Source of the DNA: Bugulina stolonifera
Lineage: Eukaryota; Bryozoa; Gymnolaemata; Cheilostomatida; Bugulidae
Length of the DNA stretch: 64,000 nt
NCBI GenBank assembly: GCA_935421135.1
Contig: OW285193.1
Span: 16,416,099-16,480,098 of the forward strand
Reading direction: 5' to 3'
In this document: piece after piece, positions 47,429 through 60,500 of the stretch
Layout of the letters: each line of letters begins with the position of its first letter
Numbering within the stretch: position 1 is the stretch's first letter
The notes under the pieces: model-generated
Seen by the model: only the letters and a program-made list of their open reading frames with translations
What the model was told of the DNA's origin: nothing
The model's database searches: none
Program-made: the position numbers and the translations under genes

Positions 47429-48966
47429 TTTACATGGCCCTGTTGTTCGTCTACACTACAAAACATCTGCTTTCATGTTTAGTCAATATCAAATTGCTTT
47501 AATTTGATTTGATTTAATTTAATTTAATAATTCTGATAATTAATATGGTAATTACCAGAACACCGAAATAGTGGTGTGACAACTCTGAAGAAAACAGCAC
47601 TATTTGCACGTAAACCGGCGCCACATGATTACGGAAATGCAGTTGGGTTAAGATAATGGGCGATAAAGCTTGTACAACCCCAGGGACACAGTAATAACAT
47701 CGTAATTTTACGAGTTATTAAACGGCTCGCATAAAGATAAACACTTTCTCGAACGTTGCTAGGGAATTAATACACAATATGGCCGATCTGCTAGTCTCCA
47801 GTTTCATGAATAAGCTATGAACGATTCAAACTTCAAGCTGATTTTTGTCTGATTTTCATTACTCAGTTAAATAGTCTATAATTTAAATAGGCTCAGGGCA
47901 AACATAGCAAAGCAAAAAATTAAACGAACACTGTCATTCTTCTGAAGTTTCACTAAAATCACTAAATCAAATCATATGTATGTATGTAAATCGGGGCGAT
48001 TAAAAGAAAAAAAGCAACACACTGAAAATGAAACGAAATACAGTTAGAATAGAAAATAAAAGTATTATATTCTCAAAATCCTTTTAATTAAATGAAGTTA
48101 AAGTAAAAATTATAGCATTTACTATAATAATTGTACTATTATTGCACAAGTGATTTGTGAAGATAGAAAGTTAAATACGACTACGTACATGAAATTTGCT
48201 GCTCTGCATTTTGGTTAAAATAAAAACATGTCAACATTCTTCTTTTATTTTCATTTGAATTGTTGAACTTAGTGTGTTGAAAATACATGATGGCATTGCT
48301 TCATATTGGCATTGCTTCATATTGGCATTGCTTCATATTGGCATTGCTTCATATATTCACAATTTTTATCTTAGTTGTGAATGACCATAGTAATAGTTGC
48401 AATAGAGTTTCAAGTTTAAAACTAATCTCAGGATGTGAGAAAAATCCCATTAGCTTTTGAACTCATAACCTGAAGTCCACACTACATTTATTGGAATCAC
48501 AAGAGAGAGTTATTCGGTTGATGCTAGCATTGCCTGAGACAAACATACAATGTAGAAGATACAAGTCCTGACTGAGGCAGAGATGACGGATTTGCCACTT
48601 TTATACCAATATTTTAACACTGAAATTTAATTTCTTTGACACCAAGCCCCTGTAGCATTGATGGGACTCAAACTCTGGGTCTTTGCCAATAAATGACACC
48701 GTTGCCAGATTGAATTTGTGCACACTACTTCCTGCATTTCAAGTTTGAATTCCTCAACACTACTGGAATGTGAGAGTTGTCCTTTCATAACTGAACCATG
48801 TTTACATAGGTTTCAAATAATACTAGAAATGGCTCTTATACTCTATCTTAAAAAGCATTACTACATGTAGATTACGTATCAAAATAATGCAACATTAATA
48901 TAGTACATTGCATATTGTGCTGTTTATTCAGATTGGAATATACGCTGTACATGTACCTTCTATAAA
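47429..48966. promoter_or_regulatory. Divergent intergenic region between MAP3K4 and the repeat-protein gene
   Basis: About 1.5 kb separates the two opposite start codons and should contain both promoters. The part nearest MAP3K4 (about 47540-47800) is richer in CpG, with CGGCGCC near 47616. A 16-bp repeat lies at 48292-48353. No gene recognised. Confidence 0.5.
48292..48353. repeat. 16-bp tandem repeat
   Basis: Four copies of ATTGGCATTGCTTCAT. Confidence 0.9.
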
Positions 48967-50407
48967 ATGGTTGGCACTCAGAGATCATTTAGTAAAGCAC
49001 CTTTTGCTGGCCACCCAACTTATGATGCAGCTACAAGAGATTATGTTCCATCTCCAAGACCCGGACCTCGAATTAAACCTGAAGCCCAAGAAAATGCAAA
49101 CAGGTAGATTGGCAATAAATTCTATCATGTGTAATCAAAATGCATGCTCTGTCAAACACATTTTTCATCTGATTATTTAGCAGTTTCTATGGGTACTTTC
49201 AAATGTTGTAACAAAAGATAGTTCAGTTTGGAGCACAATATACATTGTGTTCTGTAAATAACTGTACTATGTTCGTATGCCCTCTAAACATTTGGAAGCT
49301 CCAACTGCAGCGACTAAGATATTTCTGACGCTTATTCGTATTATTGTTACAGAAATAGAGGAAGTCTAAACTTGAGTTGGGAAGCAAATAGATTTTCTAG
49401 CCCAAGAATTGCTAGCGCGGGAACGGGACGATATTGTTCTATGGAGGGCAGAGAAAATATTTTAAGAAATAGAGGAACTCTGGCTAACCTCTTACAATCA
49501 AAAGGTGGACATACAGGATATATTGGTGTAATGGTAATTGATTCAACATTTGCTATGTTTTATGAAGACTAGCAGTCAGTGCCTGAAGTTAAAACATGGT
49601 TGTTGATAGGTATAGCTACCACCCGAGCATAGGATGTCTAGAATAGAGCTGATGCCATGGAATTATCCAGTTGTTCTATTTGGGGCTCTTATTTAGTGTG
49701 CGCTTTAGTTCTATCTCATTCAAACAGTTGATACAGCTGCCTTAGTCAATTTCACTTAGTACAAATTGTATCCTAAGATAGTTTGTCTAACTCATAGACT
49801 CCACTGGGGAAACACCAAGGGAACCTGTCAGATGTAAGGCAACTAAACCTGAAGCATCTTCAAATTCTGAGCAGAGTAAAGGTGGACGAATGAACTTGTT
49901 GCTTACTAACTATGGAAAGAATGAAGTTACGCCCCGACCACAGCCCAGAGTTAAACCAGAAGCTGAATCTAACTATCACATGAGCAGAGGTTAGAATACT
50001 TGCATGCTTTGATATTCCAATCACTTCAGTCTTGTCATGCTTATTATTTGTAAAAGCTTAGCTCTACATGTATGTCTTCATTGTCTAAACACATGAATTG
50101 CTCATGATGTTTTAAAAACATTTGTTTTCTGTACTGACTCTGCTTCTAGATATTACCATTATAACAGAAATTGTTAAAATATACGGAAAATGATACATGT
50201 ATAACAACAATATACTACATGCAGTTTCTATCAAAACATGTACACTGTTCTTTAGGTAGTGCAATGAATAGAGTGCTGCATGACCCAAAATCTATGCCTG
50301 TAACATTTCGACCTGGTCCGAGGGTAAAACCGGAGGCCGAGATGAACGCAATGAAGAACAGAGGCTCTATGAACTCAATTATGAGAGTGTGTACTCCTAG
50401 ATATTAG
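48967..50407 (+). CDS. Repeat protein with R-[IV]-K-P-E-A units, family not identified
   Basis: Four exons, 48967-49103, 49353-49525, 49798-49989 and 50256-50407, close in phase to 217 aa. Repeated blocks are PRPGPRIKPEAQEN..NRGSLN, a degenerate CKATKPEASSN..KGGRMN, PRPQPRVKPEAESN..SRGSAMN and FRPGPRVKPEAEMN..NRGSMN. Each is a proline/arginine stretch, a KPEA core, then R-G-[ST]-[LM/A] after 5-8 residues. There is no signal peptide, membrane segment or catalytic motif. Small basic proline-rich proteins with short repeats are often cytoskeletal or ciliary, and an axonemal dynein gene lies downstream, but the role is inference. The start was chosen because this ATG opens the in-frame exon. A possible AATAAA signal lies 333 nt after the stop. 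Confidence 0.8.
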
Positions 50408-50739
50408 AGAGAAAATGTTAGTTGTTAGATTACATTTTTATAATTCATGTGCAGTAAAACATACATTGTAGTTGTACATACTATCATACATACTATCTTT
50501 TTGTAAGTAATAATGCAGTCAGCCAAATGATATTTTTATAAGAAATAGTTATTTGACATTAATTAGATATTGTTTATGATATGAAGTTGTTTTAATCTTC
50601 ATAAATCAAATGGTTCATGTTTTGTTCCAAATTTCAATAGTTCACTTATATTTTATACAATGTAGAGTGTATTATTGAATTCCTCATGTCTTCTTTAACC
50701 CACTTTGTATATGCAAGAGTTTGACTCTATCTTATACAA

Positions 50740-50745
50740 AATAAA
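50740..50745 (+). terminator. Possible polyadenylation signal AATAAA
   Basis: A canonical hexamer lies 333 nt after the repeat-protein stop codon in AT-rich sequence. The hexamer is common by chance at this composition. Confidence 0.35.
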
Positions 50746-51572
50746 TTAAGTTTATGTGACAAACAAAGCCGAGCCATATTATGTCAAAGCATTTTTCACA
50801 TGTTTATTAACTGTTGGAGAATTAGATTGCTATAGTAGTTTTTTTTAACAAATTGCATTTGTATATTATAACTATAATGCATAATAATATTACTATGACT
50901 TTTGTTAAATATGAGTAAAATCTCCCAGAGTATTGTCGCCCTGAAATATTTTATCTAAACACACTGCACAATTTATACATGCATAGATACCGTACAAGTA
51001 TTAGTATATGCATATATATAAGCAGCCAGCTGCATACCATTAATGAGTTACACCTGCATGTGCAGTGTTGTACACGATGTAGTACCAAGTACATAGTACA
51101 GTGTACGTTGTAAAAGTTACATTGGACATCGGGGGTTGAAATACAGCTTTAAGTTGTCTGTTCATTCAATTTTTGATACACTAGAGCATAATTTCAAATA
51201 AATTGCCCTTGAATGCGCAAGTACAATTCATGTATATTTTACATGGTATATAGTGTTTGACAAAATCATGTGCAAGCTATTTGGAATTATCTTCTAATGC
51301 AATAGTGGCTTAATGAGGAGACAATTCCAAAATAGTTTTCTTGTTTCCAAGGATAATATTTTTTTTATGTGGGTGGAGCTTCCCTTATTGTTTTAATAAC
51401 TGCACAAGTTGATGCATAACACATAATACAGCAGTTTGGGTTATTTTATGAAACGCACAACGTAATTATGAAAGCAGTTTGCTCTACTGATTACAATACG
51501 TGTATATACTATATTCCTGTATAACTGTAAGAACCCCCAGATCTTAGAGGGGAGGAACAGAGAAGAGGAAAT
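50746..51572. other. Intergenic region upstream of the dynein gene
   Basis: AT-rich sequence between two plus-strand genes with no coding region recognised. It should include the dynein promoter. A short purine-rich 5' leader precedes the ATG at 51573. Confidence 0.5.
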
Positions 51573-54500
51573 ATGGATTCGGAAGAGATAGGTGGTGAGG
51601 ATGCCAGAGTCAACTTCATTAGAGACTACGTGCTGAGAGCACTAAGACTGAGAGAAGATAAATTCAGTAAGATGTACAGCCAGGAGGAAAATAAGATGAT
51701 GTTTATTGAATTCTTTGAAAAGGCTGACAACATGGTGTTGATCATACAAGCTGCGGGTGGCTCCCTTAGCGTATCATATGGTTGGCCATCGAATCTAAAA
51801 TCTAAGGGTTGCTATTTTGCAAAAAAAGGAAAGGATGCTATTAGTAAAGACACTGACCTGAGAACAGCACTACACTACGGTGACTTGTCACAGAACCCTC
51901 TGGAACAGCTCTCGTCGTTTGTTGAAGGGGTAAATAATATAGCCAGTTGATTCCATTCTGTCTGAAATTTTAGGATTACATTTTTAGTTGTTATAAACAA
52001 CAAAACAAACCACGATGATAATATGATATTAGGTCACATGGGTTTGTATATCTACATGAACATACTCTTGTAGGAAAGTATGACTTCAGTTCTGTTGACC
52101 AATTGTGCCTTTGTACCAGTTACAGCCCCCATTTTCCGTATGAATTTTTTTGCAAAAAATAATTCATAAGATTTAGAGCTCTATGTGGATACTATGGCTA
52201 AAGGAAGCAGTTGGTTTGTTATTGAGTTGCAGATAGGTTTGCCTGTAAGTTAAGAAAATTGCTAGTGAAATTTCAGGCTGGACTCATGCTAGAGGGAGGA
52301 ATCAGTTTCTGCGGTATTGTCTCTGTGCACAAATAGTATCACGATACTCACACACACAATATTTCCTCTGACAGGTGCTTGTTCCACTCTTGACCAATGA
52401 GAGAAATCATCAGCAGTGGCCCGCTGTCGTTTCTCAAGATGTGGGGAGGCACGTACACACTCTCAAGAGCGATGTCTACGTTGTGACTGGACAGGTGAAT
52501 GGAAAGACGATGCTACCGCTACCGGCGGGAACGGAGAAAGTTGAAGACAAAAGCAGCAGGTTTGTCAGAGAGTCTAATTTATCTATAAAATATTTTTATA
52601 ACTGTTAAATTACCTGATATTTATAAAGGAGAGGACTGAGAACAATATTCAATACCATCATGAGAGTTGTAAAGTTAGTTAGTATAACATTGTACATGTA
52701 CATTAATCTGTAGGCCTACAATCCTTCATTTCTAGAAACTATCAATATTCAAATAGTTATATTATTGTTTACATAAATTAGTCGACCTTCGCTACATACT
52801 AGCCAATCACAAACTTCTTGTTTCTCAATTATTCTTCACAATAATAAGTTAATTGTTAAAGTACCCAATTGAATGTAACCATTTAATTTTAAACAAACAA
52901 AACTTGTTTATCAATTCCTACAGTTGTAATCACCACATTGTAAAAACTCAACCAGTTGACTGGGTATATTCTAAAGGCACTATGCATAGGTGTAATTAGC
53001 GACAGCAATAATCCTGGTAACAGTGTGTAGGCTGGCAACGGCTGCTGCTGTTACAATATCACAGGTTTATAAGTTCAAGTTTAGCAGGCCTACTACTACT
53101 ATACCATTGCATTATTACTTTTTTTGCTCATGATGCATAATACATGTACTAATGTATTAGACAATATGATGTGTATTACGTATTATGTACGACTTATGCT
53201 ATATAGCATAAATGGATAATGCACTAAATGTTAAAATTAAGATGCAGAAAGTTGTATTTAAAAATTATAAATTTCTAAAAATTTATAATAGACATGTATA
53301 TAAGACAAGAGCAGACAAATGTATGTATCAACATGTATATGTATATATGTTTTACATGCACACCAATACTTCTAATGGGATTTATAGCTTGTCAATCCAT
53401 GTTTCTACTTGGTAACATTATAGCAGTGGTTATAATCGGCAACTGGTGCATGCCATTGAGTCGGTTATCATTGATTGGTCACACCAAATCAGAGATGTGC
53501 TTAAACAAGACTCTGCTCAGCCATTGATAGACGGGCTCAACCCTACGCCCCGTGTAGAAGTGGAATTTTGGAAGGCTAAGGCAGAAAATCTAGAGTGCAT
53601 ATATGACCAGCTAAGAAACCCCAAGGTATTACTAACATTATCTGTAGATGCCTCTCATTCAACCTGCTCCACAGTTTGCAGAGTTCTTATATTGATGCTT
53701 CACCGGTTGAATTTTGCCGGCTTCCACTGTTCCTTGTACTACATTGTTTTACAATCTTTTTGCATAATGCACATTAAGAATTTAAGGAGCAGAAAGATGC
53801 TGAAAATTTCCATTGCCACCTTGGCCTTACTATTGACGTGCAGGTTGAAATTTAAGGTTTCACCCAATGGTAATACCCCATGATGTATGTACCGTATATT
53901 CTACCGTATATGTACTGTTTCACCCAGTAGTAATACCCCATGATATATGTACCGTATGTTATACTGTATGTGCATTGTTTCTGGTTTCGATTAGGTTCGT
54001 AAGATGGCTGAACTACTGGAGAGGACAGAGAGCTCATACTACCCCTCATTCAAGACCCTCTACCGTGACGTGTTGAAGGCCTTGACTGAAGCTCAGGACA
54101 TCAACCTCTACCTTAAACCTCTCATGGTGCATTTTGAGGACCTTGAGCAGGTTGGTTTCCATAGCAACAACCTAGCACACAATATACGTATATTATGTTA
54201 GTCTGTGTTCCTCAGTTAGCCGGTGTTTTGGGTTGCAGGTGGTAAGATGTTGCAACTGACAAACTTCCAAGCAAATATCCTCTAATAAAAAGTCCAGAGA
54301 TATAGTTTGAGGCTAGAAGTTTAACCTACCATGTGTAACAAAATACTTGAAGTCATATTACATGTAAATTGAAAATGTTATGCTTTAAATTATTATGTCT
54401 CATAGATACATACTAAAGCGCATATTATAGCATGTCAGAATAATTATGTATAATGTCATAATGTTTGTACAATGTATATACTCCATAAATGTGTATGACA

Positions 54501-57500
54501 CAGATAGATAGCTGATAGACTACGTAGGTTGACCTACATCATGACTATGCACAAGTACTTTACAGCTCACACAGCATACATTGTATATACGTACATGTAT
54601 GTATAAGCTGTTTATACGCTGTTTTATTCGTTCAAGGCTGAATTTGATGAGTGCATCCGTACGATAGCCCCAATGATGCATTGCATCTGTCTAGCCTGGG
54701 TTCACAGTAGGTTCTACAGCAGCCCTGCAAGAATCATTGTTTTACTTCAAGAACTCTGCAACCTCTTCATTCAACAGGTAACTCCAAGTCTGATATTTAT
54801 TTCAGTCTATTTACTGTAGCAAGATTGGTCTATTAATACACAGCTACGTATCTGTATGCTGTATTTATAGTAGTAGGTGAGATCAAAATAAATATGTGCC
54901 ACATGGGCTGTGGGTGTAGATAATATTGCTTTTACAATATTCGTGTATGGCACAACATCATGTAGACAACCAATTCTGCTCCTCATTTCATGCAGAATGA
55001 CTAAGGAGTATGACTGTATGTACATGCGAATATATATATATTTTTATAATATAATATCATCCAGGCATACTCATTTCTCGGTGCTTCAAATGATCTCTTC
55101 ACTGGCGAGTTAGAAGAGGTCCTGCAAAAAGTAACATCGTGCTTGAAAACATTGCACGCATTCCGCAGAAGCTACGAGGAGCATAAAGTGAAGCTTGTAA
55201 CATACTACAAGGAGAGAGAGCAAGCCAACAAATGGGAGTTTGCCGACGCATTGGTATTTGCCAGATATGACAAGTTTGTAGAAAGAGTGGAGACACTGAA
55301 GGTACATACATGTACATGTTGGTTCTTGACATGAAAATTAAGAAAGCAAGAATTGCATATTTTGTGTATAAATAAATAAAAGAGTTGATATCTTAATGTT
55401 TAGGCAAGCCACAACTGACTAACTTGCTTTAGTTCATATAAATCTATATAAAAACCTGAGTATACCCATTTTGTATGACAATCCCAGGCTCTCTTGGGTA
55501 CAGCAAATGAGTTCATGAAACTGGAGAAAATAGAGTTTGGAGGAATCAAAGGTAAACAGCTATCTACCCAAGTGGAGACAATGTTTGAAGATTTCCAGGC
55601 TCTGTTCAAGGTAATGTCAAAGTCCGACTAGTAAAGTCCTTCCCTCTTTCTCTGTATGTTGGTCAGATGCCAGTACTCATGTCGACAAAATGATCGAAAA
55701 AAGTAAATCCTTTATCTGTTTATTTTTTGTGTCTGTGAAGGTGTTTGGTGAGAAATCCTACGATGCTCTCAACTTAGACGAAAAGGAGTTTCTCCAAGAC
55801 TATCAGGAATTTACTGAGCACATTGATGACTTGGACAAAAGACTAGCATCAGTCATATGCCAAGGATTCCAAGATTGTTCTGGCTTAGAGAGTTCCTTCA
55901 GGGTAGGTTTGCTTTTGACTGCTCGTCATGAAAACTTTCTTACACAATTATCAGCTGCCTTTTCACCTCTAGATGTTATGTAGAATTAAGTATTATTTGG
56001 TGAAGTTGCAAGCTTTGATTTGGTGTAGCCAACAAAGTTTTAGAGCTAGGGTCATCATAGTGCATGCAATCTTAAATGAGCACAAAACTCATCCAACTGG
56101 TACTAGAAAAGACATTTATAACTAGAGCCTAATCTGCGACGTTGAGTAAGATAATGTTAACTGCTTTGTAGCTAGTAGACATCTTTGGGGGGCTACTGGA
56201 ACGTCCCATTATCAAAGAAATATTTGACCCTTACTACCCAAGGCTAGTGACATTTATGGATGAAGAACTTGATCGATCTAAGACAATCTATGACCAGCAC
56301 ATGGAGCAGATATCGACAGTACATGGTCCACCTGTGCATAGGAACTTACCAAAGGTGAGACTATGTTTAATAGGTGATCAAACACACTAGCCTAGTGACT
56401 AGGTGACTTTTCCATTATAAATATTCAGTATACATCTACTTACAGTGCCCGTAGGTATTTTTATCCAAATGGCTCAACCTGTTTGCCCTTATGCGACTAG
56501 GTATATGGAGGGCTGAGGTGGGCGCAGGAGCTCAGGCAGCGATTGGATACACCAATGGCAAACTTCAAGCACATCTACCACCCTTGTATGGTGTCTCTGG
56601 AGGCCCAGAAGATGTTTAAAAAGCATGAAGAAATGCTAGCACTGCTTCGAGAGTATGTTTCTTATCGGCTTTGTAACTTCATTGACTATACATTGTATTG
56701 TATATTTAGGTCTGAGCGGATATAACAAAGAATTATCTCCTCGTAATGTGAACTTTCTTCAGACATATTTAGTAGAGTTAACATTGTGTCTAGGCGCGTC
56801 GTTGGCTATGGGGCAGGTATGCGGTTTGCAGTATTGAATGTAGTTGGAAAAAAAGTGAGATGGTAAATATGTACAAAGCAAAATAAATTTTGGTTCTGAA
56901 CAAAGTTTATGCTCATCTTAGTGGCCCATAAAGATGAAAATTTAAATAGGAACATAGGCTATGCATGGCTTTGTAACAGTGATGTATTATTGTAGATATG
57001 AGTTGTCAGTCTATAAAGAGTGGACGGCAGGTGTATCAGATGCTTGTTCATTTAACCTACAACAACCACTACTTACCAGAAATGAAGAGACAAACCTCAT
57101 ATCTGTCAACTTTGACCCACAGGTATTTTAGCTAGTTCAGCATTATGCAACATACCTATGTATATACATGTGTGTGTACACTCATACACGTGTATTTGGA
57201 TATAGTTTATAATGGTTTTGTTCAACTTTTGTTGACCTAGTCTGAACAGAGACCTTAGGTGTTTAAGAGTATTATCACATACAACTCGGCGGTTTCTTTA
57301 ACAACGACTCGTTATCAAAACCATTTGAAAAGTAGATAAAGTGAATTAATTCCATGTAAAGATTTCAAAAGCAGAGTATAAAAAGAAGCAAATAATATTG
57401 TTCTATTCTCCTACAGCTCGTGGCTGTGCTAAGAGAAGTACACTACCTGGAGAAGAGAGAGTTAGAGGACATACCAGCTGACGCTGCCGCACTCTTTTCT

Positions 57501-60500
57501 AAGAACGATACATTCAGGAGATTCAGAGCTAACCTTGACCTCACTGTTGCCTGGTATAACAAAGTCAGACAGACGGTACTGGAGGTAGAGTTTCCACTCA
57601 TACAGCAACAGGTGGCAAACATCGATCAGCAGTTGGAGCAGGCAGAGAGGGCTCTAAACTGGACCAATGACGGTATGTGACCTCCAAATCTATAAACATT
57701 ATAGTACTAATAGCTACAATACATGATTCTACAAGAAATTGAATGACTACGTAGCGCTCACTCTTTAGTTTGAATAAAAAACTAAGCAGCAGAATTGCCC
57801 CTATAATATGTCAGATTTACTATTCTAGTACCCATCATGCTCGGTGTGTCTTTCATGGATGTGGGAGTCAATAATGTCGTACATGTATATGATTGTAAAG
57901 TCTGCTCACTGCTTGCATTAGAACTTGGCATTGTAACATATATTCTAGCTCCATGATCTAAATTATGTCCACAGATGCCTGGGGATATATAGAGGAGACA
58001 CGAGATATGGTACATGACTTGGAGAAGAGAGTGCAGAGAGCCAAAGATAATGTCGAGACTATTGGTAAGCTGATGCAAACATGGAACAAGCTGCCATTGT
58101 TTGAGAGGAAGAAGGAAGGAAAGACTGACCACATGCTCAGCTTGGATGACCGGAATGATCGAATCAACAAGAGATACAATGAGATCAAGGAAGTGGGCAA
58201 CACTATCCATGGCTTAGTGAAGGTACAAAGTACAACCTTATGAAGCATCACAACATGCATTAGATATCACATATTTGTGCAATTACATTTCCAAAACGAT
58301 TGTCTAAAAATAATGCCTTATTAAGTTCTAATTCCTTTGAACAAGTCTGGTACATTGTTCTGCCATTTTCAAACCTTCGTAGTATCTTTTTCTTTTATAG
58401 TTGCACATGCATTTTATGAACTTGCATGACTGTGTAATAAAAAGGTCAATACCTGTTAGAAAAATGGACAATAATACATCCATGTATGCAACTATTACAG
58501 GAGAACCTGGAGCTATTCAAAGCAGATGAGAGTTCTGACATGTGGAAGGCATACATTGACTACATAGATGAGATCACAGTGGATGGATTCTTCAACATAA
58601 TTCACTGCAGCCTCCAGTACATGCTGGAGAATACAGATCCATCCAGCGCAACCCCAGACGTTCTGTTTGAGGCAAAACTTGAGTTGCAGGTATATGTTAG
58701 CAATTGAATTCAACTACATACCATAGAACTTGCGATATGTTTATTAACTTCAGGCTGCAAACATCAACCTAATCTAATGTCCGTAAAAAGAATAACAGCA
58801 GCTGCAACACTGTACAGTCTTATCAAATATTATTATTTCTTCCACAAATCTTAATACACATGTGTAACAAGAGAATGGACACTCATGAGCTAGCTATTAT
58901 AATTCAGAGTTGTCTTCTCTCTATCTGTTCAAAATAAACAAGTTGGGGAGGACAACTACAAATGTTAACCAATAGTTTGTGAACGTCTAGGGCTACATGT
59001 ACTATAAAGTGTTTAGTCAAGCCCAAAATACAAGTAGAAATGTGTAACATTCTCATGGATTCCACTTTCTAAGACTAATCTCTCCCTAACTAACTCGTTT
59101 AATCCTTTAGAAATTTAAGATTGAACTAGGGGTGTGGAATAAAGCTCCGCAATAGTTCAAATTTGATTTGAAATTAAATATTTTGAAAGGTTCCTGACAT
59201 GATATTCCACCCTTCATTGGACTATGGAATAGCAGACGGTTACTATGATCTGGTGGACAGCTTGGTAGGGGACATATACAAGCAGGCGTCACTAATACCA
59301 AGGCTAGCCGCTCATACTGGGGTAGCTCACTATCAGGAGGATCTAGAAGAAATGGATGAGTTGAGTGACATGAGGAATGAGCTGATGGACAGAGTTACAG
59401 GTGAGAAGGACACTAATAGCATTTAGTAACTGGAAAGTTCACCACAACTCTTTATATTTACATTGGTGATATCATTTTCCAATTGAGTTTATTTACTAAA
59501 CATCCATTTTCAAATGAGCCTATTATAGTCAGATACATCAGGTGCTGATAAAACTCACAGCGATACACTTTTGTAATGCTTGTAAGCTTGAAAACAGTAT
59601 GCCTTTGTTACCTAGCATATTGCACAATTCACAATTTAATGGGAAATAAAATGAAAAGTATACATGACCAGTCAGTGTTACATGTTGTAGCAATAAGGTT
59701 AAACTAATTAATTTTTTTGCTCCGTTAACACTGAAGCACTATGTTAACTTGCATACAATATCAGGAGTAATAAAATGCATATATGATGATCTACAGGTAT
59801 AATGAACAAAGCGTGCGACTATCGCAACTCCTATGAGACGTACGCCTACCTGTGGGTAGACGACAGAAATGAGTTTATGAGTCAATTTCTGCTCTATAAC
59901 CACGTGCTTACTACTGAGGAGATAGAGGCCCATACTGATGAAGGGGTGCCAGAAAATCCACCCACACTAGATCAGTTCAAGGAACAGGTTTGTAGGCTAT
60001 TGAATTTTAGAAATATCAATGTAACATTACTATCTAAAGCAGTGTTATGAAAAAGCAATTCAGCAATATATATGCATGAGATAAGGTTATGGTATTTACA
60101 TGTATATGTACAATAAATTATATACTCTAATATTTTTACGTTCAAGTTCATTTACATACCGTGCTAATGTATTTAAAATTGAGTTTTATTTTGTACATCG
60201 GAGTGCAAGATATAACAGGTCAGACTAGTTGAACTTCTGCAGTAATGTGACTGTTGAATCTCGAACAAATAACGTTCAACGTATTTTGACAAGAAATGCA
60301 ACATAATATGGTATTTATGCATGTATCTCTATATATTATATTACAGGTGGACACCTATGAAAAGATTTACTCCGAAGTAGAGGCCATACAAGGAGTGCAT
60401 ATCTTTGAAACTTGGTTCAGAGTTGATGCCAACCCTTTCAAACAGGCTCTCCTCAACATCATTAAGAGATGGAGTTACATGTTCAAACAGCATCTGATTG

